A stretch of DNA of 6,343 nucleotides from positions 1 to 6,343 of the forward strand of contig CADBQC010000066.1 in NCBI GenBank assembly GCA_902796745.1. Direction: 5' to 3'. Below are positions 1-6,343 of the stretch, in pieces. The DNA comes from an uncultured Pseudomonadota bacterium (GTDB lineage: Bacteria; Pseudomonadota; Alphaproteobacteria; RUG11792). Made by a program: the position numbers and the translations under genes. Each line of letters begins with the position of its first letter. Position 1 is the stretch's first letter. The notes beneath the pieces were generated by a model. It worked only from the letters and a program-made list of their open reading frames with translations, searched no databases and had not been told where the DNA came from.

Positions 1-10
1 GAGCCTGAAA

Positions 11-85
<75 letters not shown>

Positions 86-100
86 TTGTTTTTTCGGGAT

Positions 101-1015
101 ATGCATAAGTTATTGCTTTTTATAGCATCTGTCATGCTTGCACTGTCTTCTGTTTTTTTTGTTGAAAGCAAGCGTGAGACGCATTCTGTTTTTTATGTGC
201 AGTCCGATGACATATATGAGCAACTAGAAAATGACAAATCATTTACTACAGCCATTGCTTTTTATGTAATTGAAAAAATTCCACATTTTAAGAAAAGAGC
301 TACTACTGGCGAGTATGAAATCAGAAAAGGAGAAAGCGTCATTTCCGTAATGAAAAAGATGCTTACCGGTAATAAGGTAAAGCGCAAGATAACGATTCCT
401 GAGGGATACACAGTTAAACAGATAATCGAAAATTTGAACGAAAATCATATGCTTTTTGGGGATTTAAATGAAGACATACAAGAAGGGACATTGTTTCCAG
501 ATACATATTTCTACAGTTTTGGGGATACGAAAAAATCGATAATTTACAAGATGCAAAAACAGATGGAAGTCGTTAAAGCGAAGTTTTTGGCACAAAACAA
601 AACATCTATGTCGTTAGCAGAAATCATAATTTTGGCATCCATAATTGAAAAAGAAAGTGGCAATAGTAATGAATACCATCTGATTTCTTCAGTGTTTCAT
701 AATCGGTTGGCACGCAAAATGCGACTACAAAGCGACCCGACGGTAATATATGCGCTCACCGATGGATATGGAAAAATGAACCGAAAGTTAAAACGAGCAG
801 ATTTGCAATTCATGTCTCCATATAACACATACCGCAACGCCGGCTTACCGCCTTCTCCTATTTGTTGTCCTGGAGAGAAGGCGATAAAAGCAGCAATGTC
901 ACCAGATGCGACGGAATACTTTTATTTTGTTGCGAATAAAGAGCATACCGCGCATACGTTCTCCAAAGAGTACACAGAACACTTGCACGCGATTAAGAAA
1001 CTACGAGGCGAATGA
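101..1015 (+). CDS. mltG: Endolytic murein transglycosylase MltG (YceG-like)
   Basis: MltG is an inner-membrane lytic transglycosylase that cleaves nascent peptidoglycan strands inside the glycan chain, and it is thought to act as a terminator of glycan polymerisation. The 304-residue product starts with a short basic N-terminus and one hydrophobic anchor (about residues 3-20). A LysM-like segment follows around the KITIPEGYTV motif. The catalytic core carries the family's ASIIEKESG motif, with the acidic pair E183/E185 that includes the expected catalytic glutamate. It is followed by the RLQSDPTVIYAL segment (D212) and a C-terminal YRNAGLPPSPI...PG block. The usual 'CNPG' reads 'CCPG' here. 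It is somewhat shorter than the E. coli protein (about 340 residues). ATG at 101 is preferred because the anchor begins there. A TTG at 86 is in frame but abuts the tRNA CCA end. No good Shine-Dalgarno sequence is visible. The common alphaproteobacterial acpP-fabF neighbours are not seen; a tRNA lies upstream. Confidence 0.93.
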   Translation: MHKLLLFIASVMLALSSVFFVESKRETHSVFYVQSDDIYEQLENDKSFTTAIAFYVIEKIPHFKKRATTGEYEIRKGESVISVMKKMLTGNKVKRKITIPEGYTVKQIIENLNENHMLFGDLNEDIQEGTLFPDTYFYSFGDTKKSIIYKMQKQMEVVKAKFLAQNKTSMSLAEIIILASIIEKESGNSNEYHLISSVFHNRLARKMRLQSDPTVIYALTDGYGKMNRKLKRADLQFMSPYNTYRNAGLPPSPICCPGEKAIKAAMSPDATEYFYFVANKEHTAHTFSKEYTEHLHAIKKLRGE

Positions 1016-1042
1016 TATGGAGTATCGCTTGCATCAGTCATT

Positions 1043-1059
1043 ATGATACCCATTATCAT
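1043..1059. other. Small AT-rich hairpin between convergent genes
   Basis: ATGATA at 1043-1048 pairs perfectly with TATCAT at 1054-1059 around a 5-base loop (CCCAT). It sits in the 47-base gap between the mltG stop and the stop of the convergent LRR gene, where a shared terminator would be expected. The stem has little GC and no immediate T-run on either strand, so it is weak as an intrinsic terminator. The gap holds nothing else recognisable. Confidence 0.2.
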
Positions 1060-1062
1060 CGC

Positions 1063-2187
1063 TTATTTTGCGCCCTTTTTTTCACGTTCTTTTTTTTCTT
1101 CTATAATCTGCCCGTGTCTTTTTTCAATATCCTCAATTTCACTGCTTGACAAACAACATTCTTTATAATTACATACTATTCCTATATCGAATTTGCCCCA
1201 CTGTATTTCGGCCCTGCAATTGTAAAACATCCAGTTCACGTCAGCAAGTTCTTTTGCTTCAAAAGAACTTAGATCCAGTGATTTTAATGCACGACAATTT
1301 TTAAACATGCTGTGCATATAGTATACATTTATGGTACTGAATTTTTTGAGAAAATCTAGCTCTTCTATTTTCTGACAATCCATAAACATACCGTTCATGG
1401 TTCTTACATTTGATGTATCAAAATTCTCACCTACCGTTAATTTCAATAAATTTTCGCAACCACAAAACATATATCCCATAGATTGCACTTGCTTGGTATT
1501 AAAACTGCTTAAATCTAGCTTTTCTAACGATCGACAGTTACAAAACATATGCCACATGTAAGTTACATTTTCTGTGTTAAAGTTACCAAAATTTATTGTT
1601 TCTAGATTGGCACAATTTTCAAACATAAATCCCATATGCGTTACTTTTGATGTATCCATATTCTCAAAATTAAGGCACTGGATTATGTCTGAATCATAAA
1701 AAAGGTAATTCAAAGACCCATAACACACAACAGGCTGTCCATCAGAACCAAAATTTATCTCCAGAAAAATTTTCGTCCGAGAAAGTGGATCGTTCGGATC
1801 ACGCCAGTGCGAATTGTGGTAGGACAAACCACTGAAAGCACCTGCTTTACGTGTAGTATCTAATGTTCCTAAATGTACAGTTTTGTCTTCGTGCTTTCCT
1901 GGCAGGTCTGCGGTAATATGTATGGAACATGGTGGTACTTCATATTGATCTCTCATTGTGCGAAGAGATCTGTCAAACCATACGCTTTTTAGCTCCGCGT
2001 TGTCTCCGGAGGTATCCCATTTTGCCTGTAAATATTTATACTCTGTGTTATCATCTGTCTTATTGGTATTAGATGTCGCAATTGTGCTCAAATTTATGTG
2101 CACATATATGTCTGACGCATACGACTCTGACGTACCTCCTTGAGATACGCAAGCTATAGCACATGTTGCCATTAACAATTTTTTCAT
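1063..2187 (-). CDS. Secreted BspA/DUF285-type leucine-rich repeat protein
   Basis: This 374-residue protein is predicted to be exported and to act in surface or host interaction, inferred from the BspA-like family, whose members often bind extracellular matrix or other cells. Residues 1-24 form a signal peptide (KK, hydrophobic stretch, SYA|S-type cleavage site). Residues about 25-168 are an unrecognised region rich in predicted strands. Residues about 170-333 hold roughly six repeats of 24-27 residues with the DUF285 pattern L-(D/N)-L-x-x-F-(D/N)-T-x-x-V-x-x-M-x-x-M-F-x-x-C-x-x-L, for example LDLSSFNT at 225-231 and YMFCGCENLL at 239-248. The last repeats are more degenerate. The tail (about 350-374) is a highly charged Lys/Glu helix. 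There is no LPxTG motif or obvious membrane anchor. A cysteine in 'AIAC' (C13) is a poor lipobox. It is transcribed convergently to mltG and divergently from lgt, with its own promoter candidate, so it looks like a single-gene insert among housekeeping genes. Confidence 0.85.
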   Translation of the reverse strand: MKKLLMATCAIACVSQGGTSESYASDIYVHINLSTIATSNTNKTDDNTEYKYLQAKWDTSGDNAELKSVWFDRSLRTMRDQYEVPPCSIHITADLPGKHEDKTVHLGTLDTTRKAGAFSGLSYHNSHWRDPNDPLSRTKIFLEINFGSDGQPVVCYGSLNYLFYDSDIIQCLNFENMDTSKVTHMGFMFENCANLETINFGNFNTENVTYMWHMFCNCRSLEKLDLSSFNTKQVQSMGYMFCGCENLLKLTVGENFDTSNVRTMNGMFMDCQKIEELDFLKKFSTINVYYMHSMFKNCRALKSLDLSSFEAKELADVNWMFYNCRAEIQWGKFDIGIVCNYKECCLSSSEIEDIEKRHGQIIEEKKEREKKGAK

Positions 2188-2225
2188 TTTTATCTCGACA
2201 AAATTAAATCGTTCAATTGTCTTAA

Positions 2226-2254
2226 ATTATTGAAAATATTTATCAAATTTGCAA
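2226..2254 (-). promoter_or_regulatory. Candidate sigma70-type promoter of the LRR gene
   Basis: Read on the minus strand, a -35 box TTGCAA (2254-2249, 4 of 6 matches to consensus) is followed after exactly 17 bases by a -10 box AATAAT (2231-2226, 5 of 6). Transcription would begin near 2219, giving a leader of about 32 bases before the ATG at 2187. The leader has only a weak GAGA as a ribosome site. The spacing and position are good, but the region is very AT-rich, so chance matches are likely. Confidence 0.45.
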
Positions 2255-2301
2255 CAAAATTTGGAATGTTTATAAACAAAAAGCGTCGGAAGTAAGATGC
2301 A

Positions 2302-2328
2302 TTGTGTCATGGATATGTGTGTTATAAT
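2302..2328 (+). promoter_or_regulatory. Candidate extended -10 promoter of the lgt-serS-NUDIX operon
   Basis: A perfect TATAAT at 2323-2328 is preceded by TG and one base (2320-2321), which makes a textbook extended -10 element. The -35 region is poor (TTGTGT at 2302-2307, 15-base spacer), which extended -10 promoters tolerate. The predicted start near 2335 leaves a leader of about 22 bases before the lgt ATG at 2358. No strong Shine-Dalgarno sequence lies in that leader. It would drive lgt, serS and the NUDIX gene together. Confidence 0.5.
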
Positions 2329-2357
2329 CCACACAGGGTGTAATTATACGGCGCTAT

Positions 2358-3164
2358 ATGTTTATTTGGTCTGTTTCGCCAGTAGCGTTTTCGATTGGAA
2401 GTATACCTGTTTATTGGTATGGCATAATATATGCAACAGCACTCTTTGCATCATGGGCTGTTGCTACATGGGTCTTGAGAAAGCTCAGAAACAATAACAT
2501 AAAAGTGCCTACGAAAGAAGAATTTGACAATTTTATGTTTTGGGCAATTGTATCGATAGTGGTAGGGGCTCGCCTAGGGCATGTTTTATTTTATGAACTG
2601 GAATATTTCATAAAGCATCCGTTAGAGATCATCATGATACGCAATGGTGGTTTATCCTTTCATGGTTCAGTTATTGCACTTGTCGTATACGTTTTTGTAT
2701 ACGTTAAGCGTCACAACATTCAATGGAAAGTGATGGCAGATGTTTTGGCTATTGCAGGTGCTTTGGGAGTTGGTATAGGGCGATTTGCGAATTTTATGAA
2801 CCAAGAGCTGTATGGAAAAATTACTTCATCTGATATGGCGGTTATTTTTTTACTTGTTGACAATATGCCGAGATATCCAACCCAAATAATCGAAGCCTTT
2901 TTCGAAGGATTACTGAATTTCTGGCTACTTTTTGTGATTTTCAGACTGAAAGGAGTAAAAATTATTGGCACTGGGATTACCACGGCTATTTTTTGCATTG
3001 TTTATTCTTCTGCACGATTTGTTATCGAATTTTACAAAGAAGTTGAGGTATATACTTATTTTGATACGATAGCCTTAACAGTTGGACAGGTTCTTTCAAT
3101 TGCATTATTTCTATTCGGAGTGTTTGTGCTATATTATAGGCGAGATAGCTCAGTTTCAAATTAA
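2358..3164 (+). CDS. lgt: Phosphatidylglycerol-prolipoprotein diacylglyceryl transferase Lgt
   Basis: Lgt is the inner-membrane enzyme that transfers diacylglycerol from phosphatidylglycerol to the lipobox cysteine of prolipoproteins, the first step of lipoprotein maturation. The 268-residue product is hydrophobic throughout, with about seven membrane spans, as expected. Family blocks appear in order: a short N-terminal strand with WYGIIYA; ARLGHVLFYE near residue 70; GGLSFHGS with H102 (equivalent to the essential E. coli H103); the Lgt signature GRFANFMNQELYGK with R142 (E. coli R143); PRYPTQIIEAFFEG; and the late arginine of ARFVIEFYKE (R220, equivalent to E. coli R239). It is slightly shorter than the E. 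coli protein (291). The start at 2358 gives the normal family N-terminus and lies just after an extended -10 promoter. serS follows 8 bases after the stop, so the two are almost certainly co-transcribed. Confidence 0.96.
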   Translation: MFIWSVSPVAFSIGSIPVYWYGIIYATALFASWAVATWVLRKLRNNNIKVPTKEEFDNFMFWAIVSIVVGARLGHVLFYELEYFIKHPLEIIMIRNGGLSFHGSVIALVVYVFVYVKRHNIQWKVMADVLAIAGALGVGIGRFANFMNQELYGKITSSDMAVIFLLVDNMPRYPTQIIEAFFEGLLNFWLLFVIFRLKGVKIIGTGITTAIFCIVYSSARFVIEFYKEVEVYTYFDTIALTVGQVLSIALFLFGVFVLYYRRDSSVSN

Positions 3165-3172
3165 GTTAAAAA

Positions 3173-4447
3173 ATGATAGATATAAATTTTGTTAGAAAAA
3201 ATCCAGGCATTTTGGATAAGGCTCTGAAAAACAGAAATAAGGTGCCGGCGGAAGCGAAACTATTGGAATTGGATGAAAAATCGCGAGCGTCTCAAACGAA
3301 ATTGCAGGAATTACAACAAGAAAGAAATAAGAACTCTGAGGCATTTGGAAAAGCAAAGGCAAAAGGCGAAGACACAAGTGCATTGCAACAACGTATGGAA
3401 TTGTTAAAAAAAGAAATGGCAGAGATGACAGAAGTTGCAAACAAGACAAAAGCCGAGTTTATGGATCTTTTGGCAACCATTCCGAATATTCCATCCGATG
3501 AGTGTCCTATTGGCATTGACGAAAATGCAAATGTGGAAATACGTCGCTTTGGAGAACCAAGAAAGTTTGATTTTAAGCCATTGGAACACCATGAACTCGG
3601 AACAAATTTGGGTATGATGGATTTTGAAAAATCAGCCCGCATTGCCGGCTCAAGGTTTGTGTTTTTATTTTCTGAAATAGCTCGTTTAGAGCGAGCATTA
3701 GCACAATTCATGCTTGATGTTCACACGAAGGAAAATGGTTATACCGAGGTTTACGTCCCACTAATACTTGAACAAAAAGCGATGTTTGGTGTTGGTCAAT
3801 TGCCAAAATTTGAGGAAGACTTATTTAAAACAACAATAGGAAGCTACTTAATCCCGACCGCTGAAGCTTCGCTCACAAACATATACAATGGTGAAATATT
3901 AATCGAAAAAGAGCTCCCGCTACGCTATACGGCCTACACCCCTTGTTTTAGGTCGGAAGCGGGCTCTGCAGGGCGTGATACTGTCGGTATGTTGCGACAA
4001 CACCAATTTGGCAAAGTTGAGTTGGTGAGTATTACGACGCCCGAGCAATCTATTGCTGAGCATGAGAGGATGACTGAATGCGCGGAAGGAATTTTGAAAA
4101 AACTGAACTTGCCATTCAGAACCGTCGTACTTTCAACTGGAGATATGGGCTTTTCATCTGAAAAAACATACGACCTTGAGGTTTGGCTTCCAGGACAAGA
4201 TAAGTATCGCGAAATATCCAGTTGCTCGAGGTGCAATAATTTTAAGGCACGCCGCATGAATACGAGGTATAAAAATGAAAAAACAGGTAAAAATGAATTT
4301 GTGCATACTTTAAACGGCTCGGGGATTGCGGTTGGACGTTGCCTCATTGCTGTTATGGAAAATTATCAACAAAAGGATGGTTCGATTGAAATTCCAGAAG
4401 CGCTAGTGCCATATTTTGGAAAGGAGAAGATTGATGCAAGGAAGTAA
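3173..4447 (+). CDS. serS: Seryl-tRNA synthetase
   Basis: This cytoplasmic class II aminoacyl-tRNA synthetase charges tRNA-Ser (and tRNA-Sec where present) with serine. The 424-residue length is typical. The N-terminus [11 protein letters not shown] leads into the long antiparallel coiled-coil arm (about residues 27-105, rich in Lys, Glu and Gln) that contacts the long variable arm of tRNA-Ser. The catalytic core has the serine-binding TAE loop (T229-E231), motif 2 around [12 protein letters not shown] (R260, E262) and motif 3 [13 protein letters not shown] (R389), where a Cys replaces the more usual Thr after GR. No key residue is missing. ATG at 3173 gives the canonical start. No Shine-Dalgarno sequence precedes it, so translation may depend on coupling with lgt 8 bases upstream. 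The style of the sequence (EALVPYFG end, coiled-coil wording) suggests Alphaproteobacteria, which is an impression only. Confidence 0.97.
   Translation: MIDINFVRKNPGILDKALKNRNKVPAEAKLLELDEKSRASQTKLQELQQERNKNSEAFGKAKAKGEDTSALQQRMELLKKEMAEMTEVANKTKAEFMDLLATIPNIPSDECPIGIDENANVEIRRFGEPRKFDFKPLEHHELGTNLGMMDFEKSARIAGSRFVFLFSEIARLERALAQFMLDVHTKENGYTEVYVPLILEQKAMFGVGQLPKFEEDLFKTTIGSYLIPTAEASLTNIYNGEILIEKELPLRYTAYTPCFRSEAGSAGRDTVGMLRQHQFGKVELVSITTPEQSIAEHERMTECAEGILKKLNLPFRTVVLSTGDMGFSSEKTYDLEVWLPGQDKYREISSCSRCNNFKARRMNTRYKNEKTGKNEFVHTLNGSGIAVGRCLIAVMENYQQKDGSIEIPEALVPYFGKEKIDARK
4422..4426 (+). promoter_or_regulatory. Ribosome binding site deciding the NUDIX start
   Basis: AGGAG at 4422-4426 lies 7 bases upstream of the ATG at 4434. 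It is the only strong Shine-Dalgarno match in front of a gene in this window and is embedded in the last codons of serS. It favours the ATG at 4434 over in-frame TTG codons at 4416 and 4431. Confidence 0.75.
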
Positions 4448-4877
4448 CGGCGTAAAACTAAAATCGTACGTGTGCGTATACCTAATTTTAGAACACGCTG
4501 GTAAAATTTTGCTTTCGCTACGAAAAAATACCGGGTATGAGGATGGAAATTGGAGCATAGTTGCGGGGCACGCTGAGGAAGGAGAAACTGCTCGTGAAGC
4601 GATGATACGCGAGGCTATGGAAGAAGCTAATATAACAATATTACCCGAGGATTTGGAATTTGCATACGTTATGGATAGAAAAAGTCCGAATAGGCAAAAT
4701 ATTGACATCTTCTTTAAATGCTTAAAATACGATGGAGAATTGAGAAATAATGAGCCCCATAAATGTGGTGGTTTGGATTTTTTTGATACGAACAATTTGC
4801 CAGACAACATAGTGGAATACATAAAAATTGCAATAGCAGACATAACTGCAGGACGCTTTTTCAGAGAGTACCACTAA
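4434..4877 (+). CDS. NUDIX hydrolase (MutT-like), substrate unknown
   Basis: NUDIX proteins hydrolyse a nucleoside diphosphate linked to another moiety, such as oxidised or non-canonical NTPs, nucleotide sugars or dihydroneopterin triphosphate. This 147-residue cytoplasmic protein has the single-domain size of MutT-like members. A strand (VCVYLIL, residues 13-19) leads into [15 protein letters not shown], then the Nudix box G45-I67 in the form GX5EX7REUXEEXXU. The metal ligands R59, E60, E63 and E64 are present. The glycine near the end of the box is Asn (EEANI), a variant seen in other Nudix proteins. The product cannot be named more finely from sequence alone. Its start overlaps serS by 14 bases with a strong AGGAG site, so it is translationally coupled to serS and forms the third gene of the lgt operon. 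A house-cleaning role beside a tRNA synthetase is possible but unproven. Confidence 0.9.
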   Translation: MQGSNGVKLKSYVCVYLILEHAGKILLSLRKNTGYEDGNWSIVAGHAEEGETAREAMIREAMEEANITILPEDLEFAYVMDRKSPNRQNIDIFFKCLKYDGELRNNEPHKCGGLDFFDTNNLPDNIVEYIKIAIADITAGRFFREYH

Positions 4878-4891
4878 ATACACAAAAAACA

Positions 4892-4909
4892 CTGCAGGGT
4901 TTTCTGCGG
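4892..4909. terminator. Hairpin downstream of the NUDIX gene, possible terminator
   Basis: CTGCAG at 4892-4897 pairs with CTGCGG at 4904-4909 (6 pairs including one T-G) around the loop GGTTTT, 14 bases after the NUDIX stop. On the plus strand only a loose TATTTT follows (about 4917-4922), which is poor for an intrinsic terminator. On the minus strand the stem is followed after two bases by six Ts, which is the better terminator orientation although no leftward gene is evident. The rest of the 90-base gap (4878-4967) holds a lone TACAAT (4927-4932) that could be the -10 of the next gene, without a recognisable -35. Confidence 0.3.
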
Positions 4910-4967
4910 GGGCTCATATTTTGGTGTACAATGATGCGATGATGATCTTGTTTTTGAGACTGCTTAC

Positions 4968-5922
4968 ATGAAATTTTTGAATTTGTTGTTTTGGAGCATA
5001 ACTTTTGTCGAATGTGCTTTCTCTTCTGGAACAATAGATAAACCTGAAGATTTGTTCGGAAAGACAATTCTCCCAGAACAAGAGGTAAATAGCGAATACG
5101 GCACACTAAAATTTAACGAAATTGTTATTCCAGATTTTTCTTGCAAGAAAGATGATTTTGAACTTTTAAGCGCAAATTTCAATGATATAAAAAAAATTGT
5201 AGAAACAAACGATCTTTTAGAGAAATATGATGTCGCAATGGGGCTTGTAAAGAGTGTAATGCCTGAAGGTTACCAGGGATACTGCCTGGGCTACAAAGGC
5301 TATTCAAGGATGTATAGACTAGTACAGGATGTAATACTGAGTGCTATATGCAGGACGATAGAAAGTGATACTAGTTGTAATGCTGAGTGCTATATGCAGG
5401 ACGATAGAAAGTGATACTAGTTGTAATGCGATAATTTTATTTAAAATTCATGAATCTCTTATAACGCGCGCCGTGGATAACAACTATTTGTACGGTCTAA
5501 TTTCGTATAATGGTAAGTCGGTTGATACTACTGAATTCTGTCAAGCTATGGTATACATGATGTCTCTTGATTGCGAGTCTAAAAGTTTTTCCACAAGAGA
5601 TGCAGATTATTACGTAAACTTCAGGAAAGGTTGGCCATACAGAGTGTTGTTGTATAAAGATATCGAAAGAGAGGACCTACCTCAGACTAATTTTTTTTCT
5701 TGGTCTCTATATAAAGAACAATGGGATGCCGATTTGAGAAAGTTTGTTAACGACTATCTTTCAATACCTTATTATAACAAACGAACACTGGTGCGAGACA
5801 TAATACAACCATGGATGATACAATTCTGGAGGCAAGAAACTTCTGAGCTGATCTGCGCAGATACGTCTGATTTTCAACAATTTGTGAAGCTGAAATACTT
5901 TCAAAATCTATCCCGGAAGTGA
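4968..5922 (+). pseudogene. Unrecognised secreted protein gene, frameshifted by a 46-bp duplication
   Basis: I do not recognise this family. As it stands, ATG 4968 gives 148 residues ending at TGA 5412-5414. The rest of the gene (to TGA 5920-5922) lies in the +1 frame, open only from 5362. The cause is visible: a perfect tandem copy of 46 bases at 5337-5428. Deleting one copy gives one ORF of 302 residues. The restored protein has a signal peptide (MKFLNLLFWSITFVECAFSS, cleavage likely near residue 17-21), so it should be exported to the periplasm or beyond. The mature part has seven cysteines (C59, C106, C128, C137, C176, C187, C281), is rich in Tyr, Phe and Trp in its second half (for example NFFSWSLYKEQW), and has no further membrane span or known motif. 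C16 is not in a valid lipobox. A weak GAGA precedes the ATG. Both halves keep a protein-like composition and few stops, which argues for a recent break. A sequencing or assembly error, or a reversible switch, are alternatives. Confidence 0.75.
5337..5428 (+). repeat. Perfect 46-bp tandem duplication
   Basis: Unit 1 is 5337-5382 and unit 2 is 5383-5428; both begin CTGAGTGCTATATGCAGG and end TTGTAATG with no mismatch. Identity continues one base further, into C5429. The first unit is flanked on the left by TGTAATAC (5330-5337), while each unit junction carries TGTAATGC (5376-5383, 5422-5429). This is an imperfect 8-base homology spaced by one unit length, as expected for replication slippage. 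Because 46 is not a multiple of 3, the extra copy shifts the reading frame of the surrounding gene. Each unit encodes LSAICRTIESDTSCNA in the correct frame. Confidence 0.95.
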
Positions 5923-5980
5923 TGTCAATGTGCTCATGAATAGGGGCTTGTTTGTGAGTTCTTGTGAGATATGTGAAAAA

Positions 5981-6030
5981 TGGCAAAACATGCTTGATAT
6001 TGCCTCGCTGAGGCGTTGCCAGACTTTTTT
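5981..6030 (+). terminator. Possible terminator of the secreted-protein gene
   Basis: An inner stem GCCTC (6002-6006) pairs with GAGGC (6010-6014) over a 3-base loop. An outer stem TGGCAA (5981-5986) pairs with TTGCCA (6016-6021). Six Ts follow at 6025-6030. The placement, about 60-100 bases after the stop at 5922, suits a terminator. The 15-base bulge between the two stems and the three-base gap before the T-run make it non-canonical. Confidence 0.35.
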
Positions 6031-6136
6031 AATTTTTCACAAGAAATTTTTGGATATGCGTCTTATAAAGCGTTTGGCTTTATGTTTCCAACACGATCAA
6101 CAAGTTCATTTCAGTATTGATAGCAACTTTTCGCCT

Positions 6137-6343
6137 TCATGCTAAAACCTGTCGCCGAGAGATTATTGTCTGAAGTTTAGCAATTTCTTGACGACAGCAT
6201 ACATCTTTTAAATATTCAAAATCGTAGTGGTGCACAACAATATTGGTTTCGCTCCGCTATCCTTCAGGAAATTCAACTAGTCCATCCAATAACTTCAATA
6301 CACCAGGAAATGTCTTCTTTAAACTCATGCTATCAAAATCACC
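6137..6343 (-). pseudogene. Possible decayed or partial gene entering from the right edge
   Basis: Read from 6343 leftwards, one frame is open for 28 codons to a TAG at 6259-6257. The same frame is then open for another 39 codons to a TGA at 6139-6137. The conceptual pieces (for example MSLKKTFPGVLKLLDGLVEF, then HHYDFEYLKDVC and RQEIAKLQTIISRR) look protein-like, and they could be the C-terminal part of a gene with an internal nonsense mutation. Alternatively the first stop is the true end, or all of this is chance. No family is recognised, and the start lies outside the window. Confidence 0.25.

Larger units (their letters stand above)
5923..6343. other. 421-base stretch without a confident gene
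   Basis: No convincing complete gene lies here. The longest plus-strand frame (5930-6145, GTG start, 71 codons) has no ribosome site, no recognisable motif and an odd Cys/Phe-rich composition. The minus strand carries a long frame interrupted by stops (see the entry from the right edge). A compound stem with a T-run lies at 5981-6030. The stretch reads like decayed or non-coding DNA downstream of the broken secreted-protein gene. Confidence 0.5.

Noticed and set aside
1012..1146. Small plus-strand ORF overlapping the mltG stop as ATGA, about 44 codons
   Set aside because: It runs antisense over the Lys/Glu-rich tail of the LRR gene, which by itself yields a Phe-rich antisense frame; it has no motif and no ribosome site of its own.
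2137..2187. Lipoprotein signal (cysteine 13) in the LRR protein next to lgt
   Set aside because: The residues before the cysteine (A-I-A) are a poor lipobox and the hydrophobic core would be too short; a standard signal peptidase I site near residue 24 fits better.
3292..3711. 139-codon minus-strand frame inside serS
   Set aside because: It is a shadow of the serS coding sequence, with no ribosome site and a composition typical of antisense reading.
3934..4347. 137-codon minus-strand frame inside serS
   Set aside because: Also antisense to well-supported serS motifs; no family resemblance.
4403..4843. 146-codon minus-strand frame opposite the NUDIX gene
   Set aside because: It overlaps the NUDIX box on the other strand; the plus-strand gene has a motif, a strong ribosome site and operon context.
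5362..5411. Programmed +1 ribosomal frameshift joining the two halves of the broken gene
   Set aside because: The frame change is fully explained by the 46-bp duplication, and removing one unit restores the frame exactly, so a recoding site is unnecessary.
5747..5986. 79-codon minus-strand frame over the end of the secreted-protein gene
   Set aside because: It mostly overlaps the plus-strand coding region and has no motif; its frame matches the interrupted frame at the right edge, but several stops lie between.
6329..6343. GDFDS at the right edge, resembling a thiamine pyrophosphokinase motif
   Set aside because: The following residues do not match that family and only five residues agree, so this is likely chance.

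Overview
The window looks like an AT-rich bacterial chromosome. The alphaproteobacterial flavour of the seryl-tRNA synthetase, together with a BspA-type surface protein, suggests a host-associated, low-GC alphaproteobacterium (for example Holosporales/Rickettsiales-like or a gut alphaproteobacterium). This is inference from protein character, not a database match. The standard genetic code fits: TGA ends several genes and Trp is encoded by TGG.

Left part (1-1015): a tRNA-Val(GAC) with encoded CCA, followed after only 15 bases by mltG, the membrane-anchored endolytic transglycosylase that ends nascent peptidoglycan strands. Middle-left (1063-2357): on the minus strand, a secreted protein with about six BspA/DUF285-type leucine-rich repeats, convergent with mltG. 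A divergent promoter region separates it from the next block.

Middle (2358-4877): a tight plus-strand operon of lgt (prolipoprotein diacylglyceryl transferase), serS (seryl-tRNA synthetase) and a small NUDIX hydrolase. The gap between lgt and serS is 8 bases, and the NUDIX start overlaps the end of serS by 14 bases. An extended -10 promoter lies just upstream of lgt.

Right part (4878-6343): an unrecognised secreted-protein gene (4968-5922) that is broken by a perfect 46-bp tandem duplication. Removing one copy restores a single 302-residue ORF. Beyond it are about 420 bases without a confident gene. They hold a terminator-like structure and, entering from the right edge on the minus strand, a stop-interrupted reading frame that may be a decayed gene.

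Housekeeping functions (translation, lipoprotein maturation, cell wall) are therefore interleaved with two secreted, probably lineage-specific proteins. The strongest unusual signal is the 46-bp duplication, which could be a recent inactivation, an assembly error or a reversible on/off switch.
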